Part shown: positions 17,918 through 26,808 of the stretch, piece after piece
Numbering within the stretch: position 1 is the stretch's first letter
How the letters are laid out: each line of letters opens with the position of its first letter
DNA from: Paenibacillus sp.
Lineage (GTDB): Bacteria; Bacillota; Bacilli; Paenibacillales; Paenibacillaceae
Reading direction: 5' to 3'
Assembly (NCBI GenBank): GCA_031254035.1
Contig: JAIRVF010000113.1
Location: 24,418-88,417, forward strand
DNA length: 64,000 bases
Notes under the pieces: generated by a model
Seen by the model: the letters and a program-made list of their open reading frames with translations, nothing else
Told to the model about the DNA's origin: nothing
The model's database searches: none
Translations under genes and position numbers: made by a program

Positions 17918-18473
17918 ATTCTTTGTTATTTTCTTTTCTCGAAAATTTTCCGCATATTATTGGGTTACTTGAGTATTGGATTTGCTGCGGGTGTGGTTGG
18001 AAAAACATCAGGACTAAGCGTAACCGAAATTACTCTTATGAGTGTACTTATCTATGCTGGATCAGCTCAATTTATCCTTGCTGGGATGGTTGCCGCGCAA
18101 AGTTCGGCTACTGCTATTATTTTTACTATTTTCTTTCTTAATCTTCGCCATCTTTTACTTAGTGCAGCCTTATCACCTTATTTTCGTCATCTTTCTCCCT
18201 TAAAAAACCTTTTAATTGGTTCATTACTCACGGATGAGACATTTGGTGTTGCCATAAATCAAACAACGAACAAGAAATATATTAGTGAATGGCCGCTTTG
18301 GTAGGGCAGGAGTTATTAATACAAAAGGGGGAGCTTTCCCCTTTACAAAACAACATTGAGTTGTTAGGGCTGCATTACCAACGTTTGTAACGGCGATACG
18401 AACACGTAGCTTATTGGCAACTGTAGTGGTTGGGATTATTTCTATAATGGTGTTGAGGTTTATAACGTAAAAA
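17918..18473 (+). pseudogene. azlC-azlD remnant (branched-chain amino acid exporter)
   Basis: An AzlC frame without a start codon begins around 17950 (LLGYLSIGFAAGVVGKTSG, then YAGSAQFILAGMVAAQ and FLNLRHLLLSAALSPYFRHL). It breaks off near 18295. The next bases, in another frame, give the C-terminal half of AzlD (ALVGQELLIQKGELSPLQNN, then after a second frame change ALPTFVTAIRTRSLLATVVV, to the TAA at about 18470). So azlC lost its 5' end, the azlC 3' end and azlD 5' half are deleted, and azlD is frameshifted. Base composition is much lower in G+C than the neighbours (32-35% in two 60-bp lines against 55% nearby), which suggests acquired DNA. Confidence 0.8.
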
Positions 18474-18520
18474 GAAATGGATAGGGACTCAGATTTTTCT
18501 GAAATCTCTATCCATTCTTA
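18470..18520. terminator. Bidirectional terminator
   Basis: AATGGATAG pairs with CTATCCATT and AGATTT with AAATCT. Read on the minus strand it ends in TCTTTTTAC, suiting the binding-protein gene to its right; read on the plus strand it ends in CTTATTTA. Confidence 0.65.
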
Positions 18521-18537
18521 TTTAGTTCATAAAATCT

Positions 18538-19836
18538 CTAATGCTGGTGATGGCCTAGAAGCCGCTGCTGCTCTTCTTCCGCAAATTTCTGCAGCTCGTC
18601 CAGCGCTTGCTTAGGTGACACATGGTCGTGAAGCACGGCGTCTCCCATTTTCCGGGCGGTATCCATGACGACCTGCCATTCGGGCTGCTGGATTGGATAA
18701 AAGCTTGCTGTTCGCAGCGCGGCCAGATCGCTTTTCATATCCTCGTCTGCCGATCCGAGCCGCTCGCCGGTGAGCCGCGTTACAGGCAGGAAACCTTCCT
18801 GCTGGATAATTTGCTCATAAACCGGGCTGGAGTACAAATAATCCAGGAATCTGGACAGTGCTTGCTTGTTCGTATGGTCGGTTTTAAAGGAAACGAGCAT
18901 ATCCTGTACACCGAAATTAATGGGTCTGACGCCGTCCTTGATGGGAATCGGCCCTTTATCAAATTCCAGGTTTGGAAACTCGCGGGGCACGACCTTAGTG
19001 AAGTAGTTACCTGATATCATCATCCCGAGCTTTCCGTCGCCAAGTACGCGCTGCTTTTCATCCCGGGTGGTCACGGTTGGGTCGGAATCAGTCAAGCCTT
19101 CTACGCACAAATTCTTCAGGTAGGTCAGGCCCTCCACATTTTCAGGCGAATTGATGGTCCATTTCCCGTCTTTGATCCAGCCACCACCTGCCCCTAGGAA
19201 AAAATAGGAGAGATAGGCCTGGATTTCATTATCCGTCAAATCGACGCCAAAACCGCGAGCCACGCCGGTATCTTTGATCTTTCTGGCGGCATTTTTGAGT
19301 TCAGACCATGTTTTGGGAGGTGCTGTGATGCCTGCTTTGCGGAATAGCTCCTTGTTATAATAAAGCTTCCGGACTGAGGATACGTATGGAATGCCGTATT
19401 GCTTTCCTTTCCAGTTGTCCAGCTTCAGAAGATCCGGATAAAATTTTTCCTTCAACTCGGGAGAGATGATTTCATCGATGTCATTGAGCAGCCCGTCATT
19501 GGCGAAATGGGTGTATACATTGGTATTGAGGAGATCCGGCGGCTGGTGTTTGCTGATCAAGGTGGTGTACATGATATCGAGAATATCCCAGTTGGCCACC
19601 TGAAGATTAATGACGATATCTGGATTTTTCAGCATGAAGTCCTGTACCAGATTTTCAAGCATCGGCCTGGTTTGTGAGCTGTATTCTGATGCCATGAAGT
19701 TAATGATCGCTGGTGGCTCCTCCTTGGGCTGCAGCGTTTGCTTGGCTTGCTCCGAACTCGAGCAGGACAATAGCAAAAGCGGTATGAGCAAGATGGAAAA
19801 AGACGTTTTTGCCAGGTTCAGCAGACGGGAGTTCAT
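18538..19836 (-). CDS. Extracellular sugar-binding lipoprotein, family 1
   Basis: 432 residues. The signal peptide ends in a lipobox (LLLLSC), and a family-1 solute-binding protein fold follows (DILDIMYTTLISKHQPPDLL, then YGIPYVSSVRKLYYNKELFR). I choose the ATG at 19834-19836, which has AAAGGTG upstream, over the ATG at 19854. No permease follows it. It is the last gene of an operon running response regulator, histidine kinase, periplasmic-binding protein, this gene. It may act as an extra sensor input or feed an importer encoded elsewhere. Terminated by the hairpin at 18470-18520. Confidence 0.87.
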   Translation of the reverse strand: MNSRLLNLAKTSFSILLIPLLLLSCSSSEQAKQTLQPKEEPPAIINFMASEYSSQTRPMLENLVQDFMLKNPDIVINLQVANWDILDIMYTTLISKHQPPDLLNTNVYTHFANDGLLNDIDEIISPELKEKFYPDLLKLDNWKGKQYGIPYVSSVRKLYYNKELFRKAGITAPPKTWSELKNAARKIKDTGVARGFGVDLTDNEIQAYLSYFFLGAGGGWIKDGKWTINSPENVEGLTYLKNLCVEGLTDSDPTVTTRDEKQRVLGDGKLGMMISGNYFTKVVPREFPNLEFDKGPIPIKDGVRPINFGVQDMLVSFKTDHTNKQALSRFLDYLYSSPVYEQIIQQEGFLPVTRLTGERLGSADEDMKSDLAALRTASFYPIQQPEWQVVMDTARKMGDAVLHDHVSPKQALDELQKFAEEEQQRLLGHHQH

Positions 19837-19871
19837 CGGGCACACACCTTTCATATCAGATCATAGCAAGG

Positions 19872-20855
19872 TTATTTATCGATAAAAGGGAATAAAAGCT
19901 TTTGATTTTCCGGGGAATACATATTTTCCTTGGTCACGACAATCGAATTTGTGTAGGTCATTGGCCTTACCTTCTTTCCTTCCAGCAGATCCAGCGCCGT
20001 CTGTACCCCCAAATACCCGATGTTGAACGGCTGCTGAACGACGGTCGCATTTAGCGTTTCTTCCTCCAGCAGGCGGATTTCATAATTGGAGGTGTCAAAG
20101 CCGATGAGTTTGACCAGCCCGGTTTTATTGGCATCTTTAATGGCGTTGGCCGCTCCCAGCGCTGCCGACTCGTTTAGAGCGATGATGGCGTTCAAATCAT
20201 TATGGTCTTTCATGATCGTTTTGGCGATCAGGAAGGCGCGTTCCTCGGAATCCGAACAGTAGTAGGTGCCGTATACGCTGCCTGAATAAGGAAGAAGGGC
20301 TGTGCGCACACCTTTTTCTCTTTCCACAGAAACGCCCGACGTAACAAAATCCCCGATAATGACCGATTTGGGGTTATTCCCCGTTTGTGTAAGTGTCACT
20401 TTTCCTGCCTGAACGCCTGCTGCGGTATGGTCATTGGAGACAAAAGGCGCCGCGGATTTCAGGCTGACTGGCGTATCGATGATCACCAAGGGGATGTTGG
20501 CCTCCTGGACTTTTTTGAGCTCTGCGGTAACCCGGTCATCGTTGATCGGCGCGATCACGACTGCCTGCTGTTTTTGCCCTAGTACCTCTTCCAGCAGCTG
20601 GATTTGCGTCTCAATATCTGTCTCCTGCAGCGGACCGGTGATCGTTATTCCCGCACCGGCTTCTTTGGCGGCAGCCTGGGCTCCGGCACTGACGGTTTGC
20701 CAAAAATCCGAACGGATATTATGTTCTTTCAAAATGACGGTAATATTGCGCTCCTGCTCCGGAGTCGGGATGAATAGCTTGAAGTACAAAATGATATAAA
20801 TGACCGACGCGATAAAAATGATGGTCATGAGCAGAGTGGCACGTTGTATTCGCAT
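19872..20855 (-). CDS. Membrane-anchored RbsB-like sugar-binding protein
   Basis: 327 residues. One N-terminal uncleaved membrane anchor (LLMTIIFIASVIYIILYFKL) precedes a type-I periplasmic-binding fold of the ribose/galactose class (ITVILKEHNIRSDFWQTVSA, VVIAPINDDR, IIALNESAALGAANAIKDAN, LIGFDTSNYEI). With no importer beside it, and placed just behind a YesM/YesN pair, it most likely presents sugar to the sensor kinase, as in known three-component sugar-sensing systems. AAGGAG precedes the ATG at 20853-20855. It begins 7 nt after the kinase stop. Confidence 0.87.
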   Translation of the reverse strand: MRIQRATLLMTIIFIASVIYIILYFKLFIPTPEQERNITVILKEHNIRSDFWQTVSAGAQAAAKEAGAGITITGPLQETDIETQIQLLEEVLGQKQQAVVIAPINDDRVTAELKKVQEANIPLVIIDTPVSLKSAAPFVSNDHTAAGVQAGKVTLTQTGNNPKSVIIGDFVTSGVSVEREKGVRTALLPYSGSVYGTYYCSDSEERAFLIAKTIMKDHNDLNAIIALNESAALGAANAIKDANKTGLVKLIGFDTSNYEIRLLEEETLNATVVQQPFNIGYLGVQTALDLLEGKKVRPMTYTNSIVVTKENMYSPENQKLLFPFIDK

Positions 20856-20861
20856 AGGCTG

Positions 20862-22667
20862 CTACTCCTTTATTTTCGGAATGATGATGGTCACGATCGT
20901 TCCCTCTTCCAGCTCGCTTCGGATTTGAATCCCATATGCGCCGCCGAAGAACAGCTTCACACGCTCGTTGACGTTGCCGATCCCGATTCCGCTTGTCGAC
21001 TTTGTTTTTTGTTTCCTCTTGTCGTGCACTGTCCAGATTTCATCCAGCTGCTCGGGCGTCATGCCCATTCCGTCATCTTCGACTTCAAAAATAATGCCCT
21101 CTTCTTGCTCGTGGCCGCGGACCGTAATTTTGCCGGGTTCCGGTTTATTGCGGATGCCATGGTAGATGGCATTTTCCACAAAAGGCTGCAGAAGAATCTT
21201 CAAGGTTTTGTAATGCAGGATGTCTGGAGAAATATCGATCTCATATTCCAACTGCTCGTCATATCTCATTTTCTGAATCAGCAAATAGTTGGTGATATGT
21301 TCCACTTCTACCCCGATTGGCACAAGTTCTTTGTCCTTGGTTATGCTTGCCCGGAAAAGTTTCGCCAGAGCGGAGGTCATCAATACGACTTCTTCATGTT
21401 TTTTCTGTTCTCCCATCCAGATGATGGAATCCAGTGTGTTATACAGAAAATGGGGATTGATTTGGGACTGAAGAAGCATAAGTTCGTTTTTTCTTTTGCT
21501 TTCCTGGTTGTCGATGATTTCTTCCATCAAATTTTTGATCTGCGCCAGCATAAGGTTGAAGGCGCGTCCAAGCTGGCCAATCTCATTTATGGGCTCAATG
21601 TTCGTTCTGATGTCAAAATTGCCGCGTTCTACCTTTTTCATGTCACGCTGCAAAATCCGCAATGGCTTAGATAAACGGTAGGACAAAAACAGCGACAGTA
21701 GCAGGGAGAAGAGAATGCCGATAATGGCGTACATTGCAATGGAATTGCGGATGGTACCTTCGTTGGCGATCAGGTCATCGGTATATGCGACGCCGACAAT
21801 TTTCCAGCCGAAGTTCGTATCCTGAACAGAATAGATGCGCTTGCCTTTATCATCATCGACGGTGAAGGAGGTGCCACTTTTTGCTGCAGCCGCCCGGGAA
21901 ATCTGTTCGGAACGCAAATTGCTGTATATAAGCTGCTGCTGCGGATGATATATGATATTGCCGGATTGATCGACGACAAATACATATCCTTTTTTACCCA
22001 TATTAATTTTGCTGCAAATATCATTAATAATGCTCAGGTTCAAATCAACCAGGAAAATGCCTTCACCGCGGATGCCGTCCGTGCTTTTCAGTTCGCGGCT
22101 TAATGAAACAACCCAGCGGTATTCGTTTTGGATGATGTTCTGGACATGTGGAGGAGAGATGACGGACTGGCCGCCTTTGCTTTTGGCCTCTTTGTACCAG
22201 GACTGCTCTTCCGGTTTGGTGTACGGATTCAAAAGCGTGATTCTCCGGTCGGAGACATTAAATCCGTTATACCCGAAAACCATGATCGTCGAGATATCTT
22301 TGCGGGAATAAAGAATAGCCTGAAATAAATCTGAAATCCGCTTTTCATAGGGCATCCGGTCGCTTTTGCTGATAAAGTTGTTGTTGGAAATATAATATTT
22401 GACGTCCTTGTTCGTCATGGCCAGTATGCTGATGTTTTCCATGTTGTCGATGTAGGATTGAATATTGGAGTTGACCTGCCTGATAATTTCCTGCACATAA
22501 CTTTGGGAGTTTGTTTCAACCGCATCGACTGACAAGCGGTAGCTGTTCAGGCTGATGACCATGATCGTAACCAGAATAAGACAGGAAAATGTAAGAAAAA
22601 TGCTCGACTGAATGCTTTTGAACGGCCGGAAGCGAAGAAAGGAGCCATGTTTTTTATATCTTAACAT
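20862..22667 (-). CDS. Two-component sensor histidine kinase, YesM type
   Basis: 601 residues. TM1 is near 20-45 (FLTFSCLILVTIMVISLNSY). An extracellular Cache-type sensor follows to about 290, then TM2 near 298-320, a HAMP domain (LSKPLRILQRDMKKVERGNF), the His_kinase box with phospho-accepting His in SQINPHFLYNTLDS, and an HATPase with N box PFVENAIYHGI and G boxes DDGMGM and GIGIGNVNER. Autophosphorylates and passes the phosphate to the YesN-type regulator. Its ATG overlaps the regulator stop codon (TGATG), so the two are translationally coupled. It probably senses a sugar with the neighbouring binding proteins. Confidence 0.93.
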   Translation of the reverse strand: MLRYKKHGSFLRFRPFKSIQSSIFLTFSCLILVTIMVISLNSYRLSVDAVETNSQSYVQEIIRQVNSNIQSYIDNMENISILAMTNKDVKYYISNNNFISKSDRMPYEKRISDLFQAILYSRKDISTIMVFGYNGFNVSDRRITLLNPYTKPEEQSWYKEAKSKGGQSVISPPHVQNIIQNEYRWVVSLSRELKSTDGIRGEGIFLVDLNLSIINDICSKINMGKKGYVFVVDQSGNIIYHPQQQLIYSNLRSEQISRAAAAKSGTSFTVDDDKGKRIYSVQDTNFGWKIVGVAYTDDLIANEGTIRNSIAMYAIIGILFSLLLSLFLSYRLSKPLRILQRDMKKVERGNFDIRTNIEPINEIGQLGRAFNLMLAQIKNLMEEIIDNQESKRKNELMLLQSQINPHFLYNTLDSIIWMGEQKKHEEVVLMTSALAKLFRASITKDKELVPIGVEVEHITNYLLIQKMRYDEQLEYEIDISPDILHYKTLKILLQPFVENAIYHGIRNKPEPGKITVRGHEQEEGIIFEVEDDGMGMTPEQLDEIWTVHDKRKQKTKSTSGIGIGNVNERVKLFFGGAYGIQIRSELEEGTIVTIIIPKIKE

Positions 22668-24289
22668 CAGGCATGGCGCTCCTTGGCATGTCGGTCACGG
22701 TACTCGCGCGGCGTCATGCCGGCATGTTTTTTGAAAAGAATACTAAAATAGTTGGGATCCCCATATCCGACTTTCCCAGCAATTTCGTAAAATTTCATCG
22801 TTGTATGCTGAAGCATTTCCTTCGCTTTTTCCATGCGAATCCGGGTTAGATACTCCACAAAGGTTTCGCCGGTATGCTGTTTGAATACCAAGCTGAAATA
22901 ACTCGTACTCATCAACACGTGGCGGCAAATATCCTGCAGCGACATTTTTTCTTCGGCATAATGGGTTTCGATATATTCGGCAGCCTTGCGGATTTGCGTC
23001 AGGGTGTAATGGTTGCGATTATCGGCGATGGCCGCCATAACGGAAGATACCGTTTCTTCAAGCCAAACCTCGATTTCATCCAATGTTTTGAATTTACATA
23101 CGTCGTTTAGCTGAATCTGGCGGATCTGGCGGCAATCCTCGAGACCTAGTTCCTGTGCTGTGTTCACCAAGGAAATGAGCACCTTCTGGATATGGAGAAT
23201 GCAGGGAGCGAGAGGCGCCATGCTTGCTTTCAAATCGGCGACAAATTGCTGGATCAGCTGGCGGACTTCCTGGAATGAGCCTGTCTTGACCGCTGAAGCT
23301 AGCTGCCGGTCCCAATCGCTCCGTGAGAGATTCCCATAAGAAGGGCGGCCTTCAATATCCAAAATGCTGAGCACGCGGTTTTTGCCGAGCAAAAAGCGGT
23401 AATCGAGCGCGGAGAGGGCGTTTTTATACGATAGAGGCAGCTCTTCCGCAGACCTTACGGCTTGCCCGACACCGATACTGACCGTAAACTTTAAAAACTT
23501 TTCAATGTAAAAACGTGCCTCTTCGGCGATTCGGTATGCATGTTCGTAGAGTATGGTTTCTTCGGCATCGCTTGCGAAGATCAGAACCATCCGCTCCTCC
23601 CGCGTCCGAAAAGGAAGTAGCCCCTCACGTTCGGCAATTTCCTCCAAAACATTGAATGCGGCGTAGCGGAGGATTTCAGTATCATTGCCGTTGTCGGAAC
23701 GGATTTGCTGCATTCCGAAATCATCAATGTCCGCTACCATGACAAGCTGCTGCGGAGCAAGCGGGGTCAGTCCGAAATATTGAAAGCGTTCCGCGATCTC
23801 CGGGGCTCTAAGTCCGTTCACTACGAGCCGCTCCAAAAACCGCTCCTTAAGCAGCGGCAGGCTTTGCTTCAGCTGGCTGTACAGGCGGCTTAAATCCTCG
23901 TGTTGGCGGGTAACCTCGTCCATTTCGCGCTTGACTTTATGCAGCAGTTCCCTCATTTCATAGGCCGTAATCGGTTTCAAGATAAAGTCGGACACCTTGA
24001 GCCTTATCGCTTGCTGCGCATATTCAAACTCATCAAAACCGGTAAGGATGATGATTTTAACGTATGGATATTTATTAACTACAGCCGCCGCGAGCTCTAA
24101 CCCGTCCATAAACGGCATGGAAATATCGGAAATGATCACGTCCGGTACCGTATTCTCCATAGCCTCAAGTACCTCTCGGCCATTGGCAAAGTCGCCGACC
24201 AGATCGAAGCCTTGTTCCTGCCAGTTTATCGTTCGTTTTAGCCCGTCTCGGACAACCGCTTCATCATCGACGATAAAAACTTTGTACAT
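22667..24289 (-). CDS. AraC-family response regulator, YesN type
   Basis: 540 residues. The receiver domain at 1-120 has acidic residues D8 and D9 and phosphorylation site D55 (DVIISDISMPFMDG), with Lys in ILKP near 105. A long middle region of about 280 residues recalls degenerate GGDEF-like sequence in other YesN proteins. The AraC double helix-turn-helix occupies about 430-535 (MSLQDICRHVLMSTSYFSLV and FYEIAGKVGYGDPNYFSILF). First gene of the four-gene sensing operon. GGAGGG precedes the ATG at 24287-24289. It likely activates nearby sugar uptake genes; the importer at 14.5-17.8 kb is the obvious candidate, though this is inference. Confidence 0.93.
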   Translation of the reverse strand: MYKVFIVDDEAVVRDGLKRTINWQEQGFDLVGDFANGREVLEAMENTVPDVIISDISMPFMDGLELAAAVVNKYPYVKIIILTGFDEFEYAQQAIRLKVSDFILKPITAYEMRELLHKVKREMDEVTRQHEDLSRLYSQLKQSLPLLKERFLERLVVNGLRAPEIAERFQYFGLTPLAPQQLVMVADIDDFGMQQIRSDNGNDTEILRYAAFNVLEEIAEREGLLPFRTREERMVLIFASDAEETILYEHAYRIAEEARFYIEKFLKFTVSIGVGQAVRSAEELPLSYKNALSALDYRFLLGKNRVLSILDIEGRPSYGNLSRSDWDRQLASAVKTGSFQEVRQLIQQFVADLKASMAPLAPCILHIQKVLISLVNTAQELGLEDCRQIRQIQLNDVCKFKTLDEIEVWLEETVSSVMAAIADNRNHYTLTQIRKAAEYIETHYAEEKMSLQDICRHVLMSTSYFSLVFKQHTGETFVEYLTRIRMEKAKEMLQHTTMKFYEIAGKVGYGDPNYFSILFKKHAGMTPREYRDRHAKERHA

Positions 24290-24447
24290 GGGTGCCCTCC
24301 TTATCTGATAGTATTTATCTGGAATAATTATACTGTAAAAGAAGATTTGTGAATACGGGCTTGTCGCTTTTACGCGAACATGTCATATCGATCACCTTGT
24401 AACTCCATAATATATAACGAAGGATACGCAACCAGGAGGGTGTGACC

Positions 24448-25116
24448 ATGAAATTACAGGCCGTATTATTTGACCTGGACGGGGTCATTACAGATACTGC
24501 AAAATATCATTTTACAGCATGGAAACAGATGGCGGAGCGAATCGGCATCGAGATCGACAGCGAATTTAACGAGTCGCTGAAAGGGATCGAGCGCATGCAG
24601 TCGCTTGAACGTATTTTGATTCATGGGCAACAGGAAGATAAGTATACGCAGGAGGAAAAAGAGCATCTTGCTCAGCAAAAAAATGTGGAGTACGTCGCTT
24701 TGTTGGCCAGCCTAACTCCGGAAGACACCTATCCGGGGATCAAGGAATTGCTACAGCAGCTTCGGGATCATAATATCCCGGCAGTCATTGCTTCAGCCAG
24801 CAAAAATGCGCCGCTTATCTTGGATGCTCTTCAACTGAGAGACTATTTCCATGCTATCGTGGATCCAAGTGGTATTCAGGGCAAACCGCAGCCGGATATT
24901 TTCCTGAAGGCAGCGCAGCAGGCCGAAGCGGACCCGTCATGCTGCATCGGTGTCGAGGATGCCCAGGCAGGCATCGAAGCGATCAAAGCTGCAGGTATGT
25001 ATGCGGTGGGCATAGGGAAAGCGAATATACTCGGGCCTTCCGGAGCGGATATCGTATATGCATCTACCCGCGAGCTCTCGCTGCAAAAGCTGCTTGAAGC
25101 AGCAAATTTCGAATAG
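24448..25116 (+). CDS. pgmB: Beta-phosphoglucomutase
   Basis: 222 residues, HAD superfamily. Interconverts beta-glucose 1-phosphate and glucose 6-phosphate after maltose, trehalose or kojibiose phosphorolysis. HAD motif I FDLDGVITDTA gives nucleophile D and acid/base D. The cap has HFTAWK, motif II is SASKN, motif III contains KPQPDIF, and motif IV is GVEDAQAGIEA. GGAGG at 24434-24439 fits the ATG at 24448; the in-frame GTG at 24442 lies too close. Monocistronic and divergent from the sensing operon. No phosphorylase gene accompanies it here, unlike many pgmB loci. Confidence 0.92.
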   Translation: MKLQAVLFDLDGVITDTAKYHFTAWKQMAERIGIEIDSEFNESLKGIERMQSLERILIHGQQEDKYTQEEKEHLAQQKNVEYVALLASLTPEDTYPGIKELLQQLRDHNIPAVIASASKNAPLILDALQLRDYFHAIVDPSGIQGKPQPDIFLKAAQQAEADPSCCIGVEDAQAGIEAIKAAGMYAVGIGKANILGPSGADIVYASTRELSLQKLLEAANFE

Positions 25117-25125
25117 AACGGCATG

Positions 25126-25166
25126 AAGGAAGTCCGGGATATAGATCCTGGACTTCCTTCGTTTGA
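25126..25166 (+). terminator. Terminator of pgmB
   Basis: AAGGAAGTCC and GGACTTCCTT form a near-perfect stem extended by GG/CC pairs, followed by CGTTTG. Confidence 0.7.
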
Positions 25167-25233
25167 TCTGACGGGGTAAGGATTGATTTGGAGCAGGCCG
25201 TGAATGTGGCCTGCTTCTATGGAGCCAAGGTGG

Positions 25234-25650
25234 TTAATTGTATATTTTATACATGCCCACGGAATCCGGAGCGCCGTATTCAAAGCCAAACTGCTGATAT
25301 AGCCGGTCTGCCGGAACATCTGCCATCAAGCTGACATAAACGCCTTTAGTGGCATGCCGGTCTAAATAGGCTGTTACCTCGGACATGATCTTTTTGCCGA
25401 ACCCTTTGCCCTGATGTTCCGGTGAGACCGCGATATCCACAACATGGAACATGCAGCCTCCGTCGCCGATCACCCGACCCATGCCGATCAACTCCCCGTT
25501 CAACCGCAGCGTAATAGCAAACAGAGAATTGGCCAGGCCGCGGCGGGAAGCTTCAATATCCTTGCCACTTAAGCCAGCTTTGAGGCGAAGATTAACATAT
25601 TCCTCCGCTTTGGGAGGTTCATGGCTAATGGTAATCTCATTTTCACTCAT
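25234..25650 (-). CDS. GNAT family N-acetyltransferase
   Basis: 138 residues. The acetyl-CoA binding motif A is clear (VDIAVSPEHQGKGFGKKIM), followed by the beta-5/alpha-4 segment and RLYQQFGFEYG near the end. Substrate unknown. I choose the ATG at 25648-25650 (MSENEI), with AAAGGA upstream, rather than eight codons earlier. Single gene. It sits between two other minor genes, and context does not point to a substrate. Confidence 0.87.
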   Translation of the reverse strand: MSENEITISHEPPKAEEYVNLRLKAGLSGKDIEASRRGLANSLFAITLRLNGELIGMGRVIGDGGCMFHVVDIAVSPEHQGKGFGKKIMSEVTAYLDRHATKGVYVSLMADVPADRLYQQFGFEYGAPDSVGMYKIYN

Positions 25651-25920
25651 ACCTGGTCGTCCTTTCCATTTCATATTGTTCTAATCATAAAACAAAGGCA
25701 TTCCAGTTGTCACTTAGCGCGGATGCTTTTGTTTTTTATTTCCGGGGGTTAATTTAGATTCCGGACGTTTTCTGTATAGATTAACGGCTTGTCGACCCTG
25801 TTTGCCGGTTTTCGACATGAGTGACTATACTTCTGCAAATTCTGGATACAATATACATATTCAAGGGTCCCTCCGGTGGAGGTTTTGATCTTGAGGGAAC
25901 CAGAGGAGGCGGTTCAATAG

Positions 25921-26375
25921 ATGAATAGCGATGAATGGATCATGCACCTGACGGAGCTGCGAAAACGGCTGATCTGGGTGATGCTCTTTTTTATCGTGAC
26001 GCTGGCTGCAGGTTTGTACATGTCGCCCCAAGTGCTGCTGTACATTAAAAACCGTCCTGCCGCCGCCGATCTCGCATGGAATGTATTTTCGCTGACGGAT
26101 GGCATGTTCATTTACATGAAATGCGAAATGCCGGCGGTTGTTCTTTTTCTGACCCGGCTTGTAATTCTGGGGCTGCGCTGCTGAAGAAAGTCCGAAAATA
26201 TATCTATCTCGACCTTGCCATTGTCGGTTCCATGATTTCGCCACCGGATTTTGTGTCTCACCTGTCAGTCACGATTCCGCTAATATTGCTATTTGAGCTC
26301 AGTTTTCTGATTTCCGGTTGGTATATGCGCAAGAAGGAGTCAGGCAATCCACTTATCGATCCGAAAGGAGGCGCT
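25921..26375 (+). pseudogene. tatC: tatC remnant: twin-arginine translocase subunit, middle missing
   Basis: A strong ribosome site (AGAGGAGGCGG) and the ATG at 25921 open a TatC N-terminus (HLTELRKRLIWVMLFFIVTL, to DGMFIYMK). The sequence then jumps to a later TatC segment (EMPAVVLFLTRLVILG), loses frame, and continues in another frame with KKVRKYIYLDLAIVGSMISP and PDFVSHLSVTIPLILLFELS. Compared with family length (about 250 residues) roughly 80-100 residues are gone, including several membrane helices. It cannot make a working translocase core. The intact tatA follows directly. Confidence 0.85.
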
Positions 26376-26380
26376 AGGCC

Positions 26381-26581
26381 ATGTTTAACAATATTGGATT
26401 ACCAGGGTTATTAATTATTCTGATGATCGCTTTGGTTGTGTTCGGTCCATCCAAGCTTCCCCAACTCGGACGGGCCGTGGGGGATACACTGCGGGAGTTC
26501 CGTTCTTCCACCAAAGGGGTTGTAGAAGAAATTACAAACGAAACGGCGGCTGAACCGGAAAAGTTGGCTGAGAAAAATTAG
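26381..26581 (+). CDS. tatA: Sec-independent protein translocase subunit TatA
   Basis: 66 residues. One N-terminal membrane helix ([20 protein letters not shown]), the FGPxKLP hinge, then an amphipathic helix ([18 protein letters not shown]) and an acidic tail. TatA assembles with TatC to move folded proteins across the membrane. The ATG at 26381 follows AAAGGAGG. The adjoining tatC is broken, so this subunit needs a TatC from elsewhere or is a relic. A terminator follows 100 bp later. Confidence 0.92.
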   Translation: MFNNIGLPGLLIILMIALVVFGPSKLPQLGRAVGDTLREFRSSTKGVVEEITNETAAEPEKLAEKN

Positions 26582-26683
26582 AAATATCTAATTAAAGTAC
26601 GAAATCACCTCCTTTATACGCCGGAAGGCATCATCAAGTACCACAAGAATCCGGGAAGTCTGGTTTAGAGATATGAAAAGTAT

Positions 26684-26722
26684 AAAAGCCGCGAAGAGGA
26701 TGATCCCTTTGCGGCTTTTTTT
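26684..26722 (+). terminator. Terminator of the tat operon
   Basis: AAAGCCGCGAAG pairs with CTTTGCGGCTTT and is followed by a T tract. Confidence 0.8.
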
Positions 26723-26808
26723 CGGTATGTGAGCGGTATGTACACAAGATTGCAGTAGCGAGTTCAAAAAAATGAACAGGTTATGCGGATACTTGGACAC
26801 TTGCTTAA

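Noticed and set aside
20844-21674. 276-codon open frame on the plus strand
   Set aside because: Fully antisense to the sensor kinase, whose motifs are intact; it is a codon-bias shadow.
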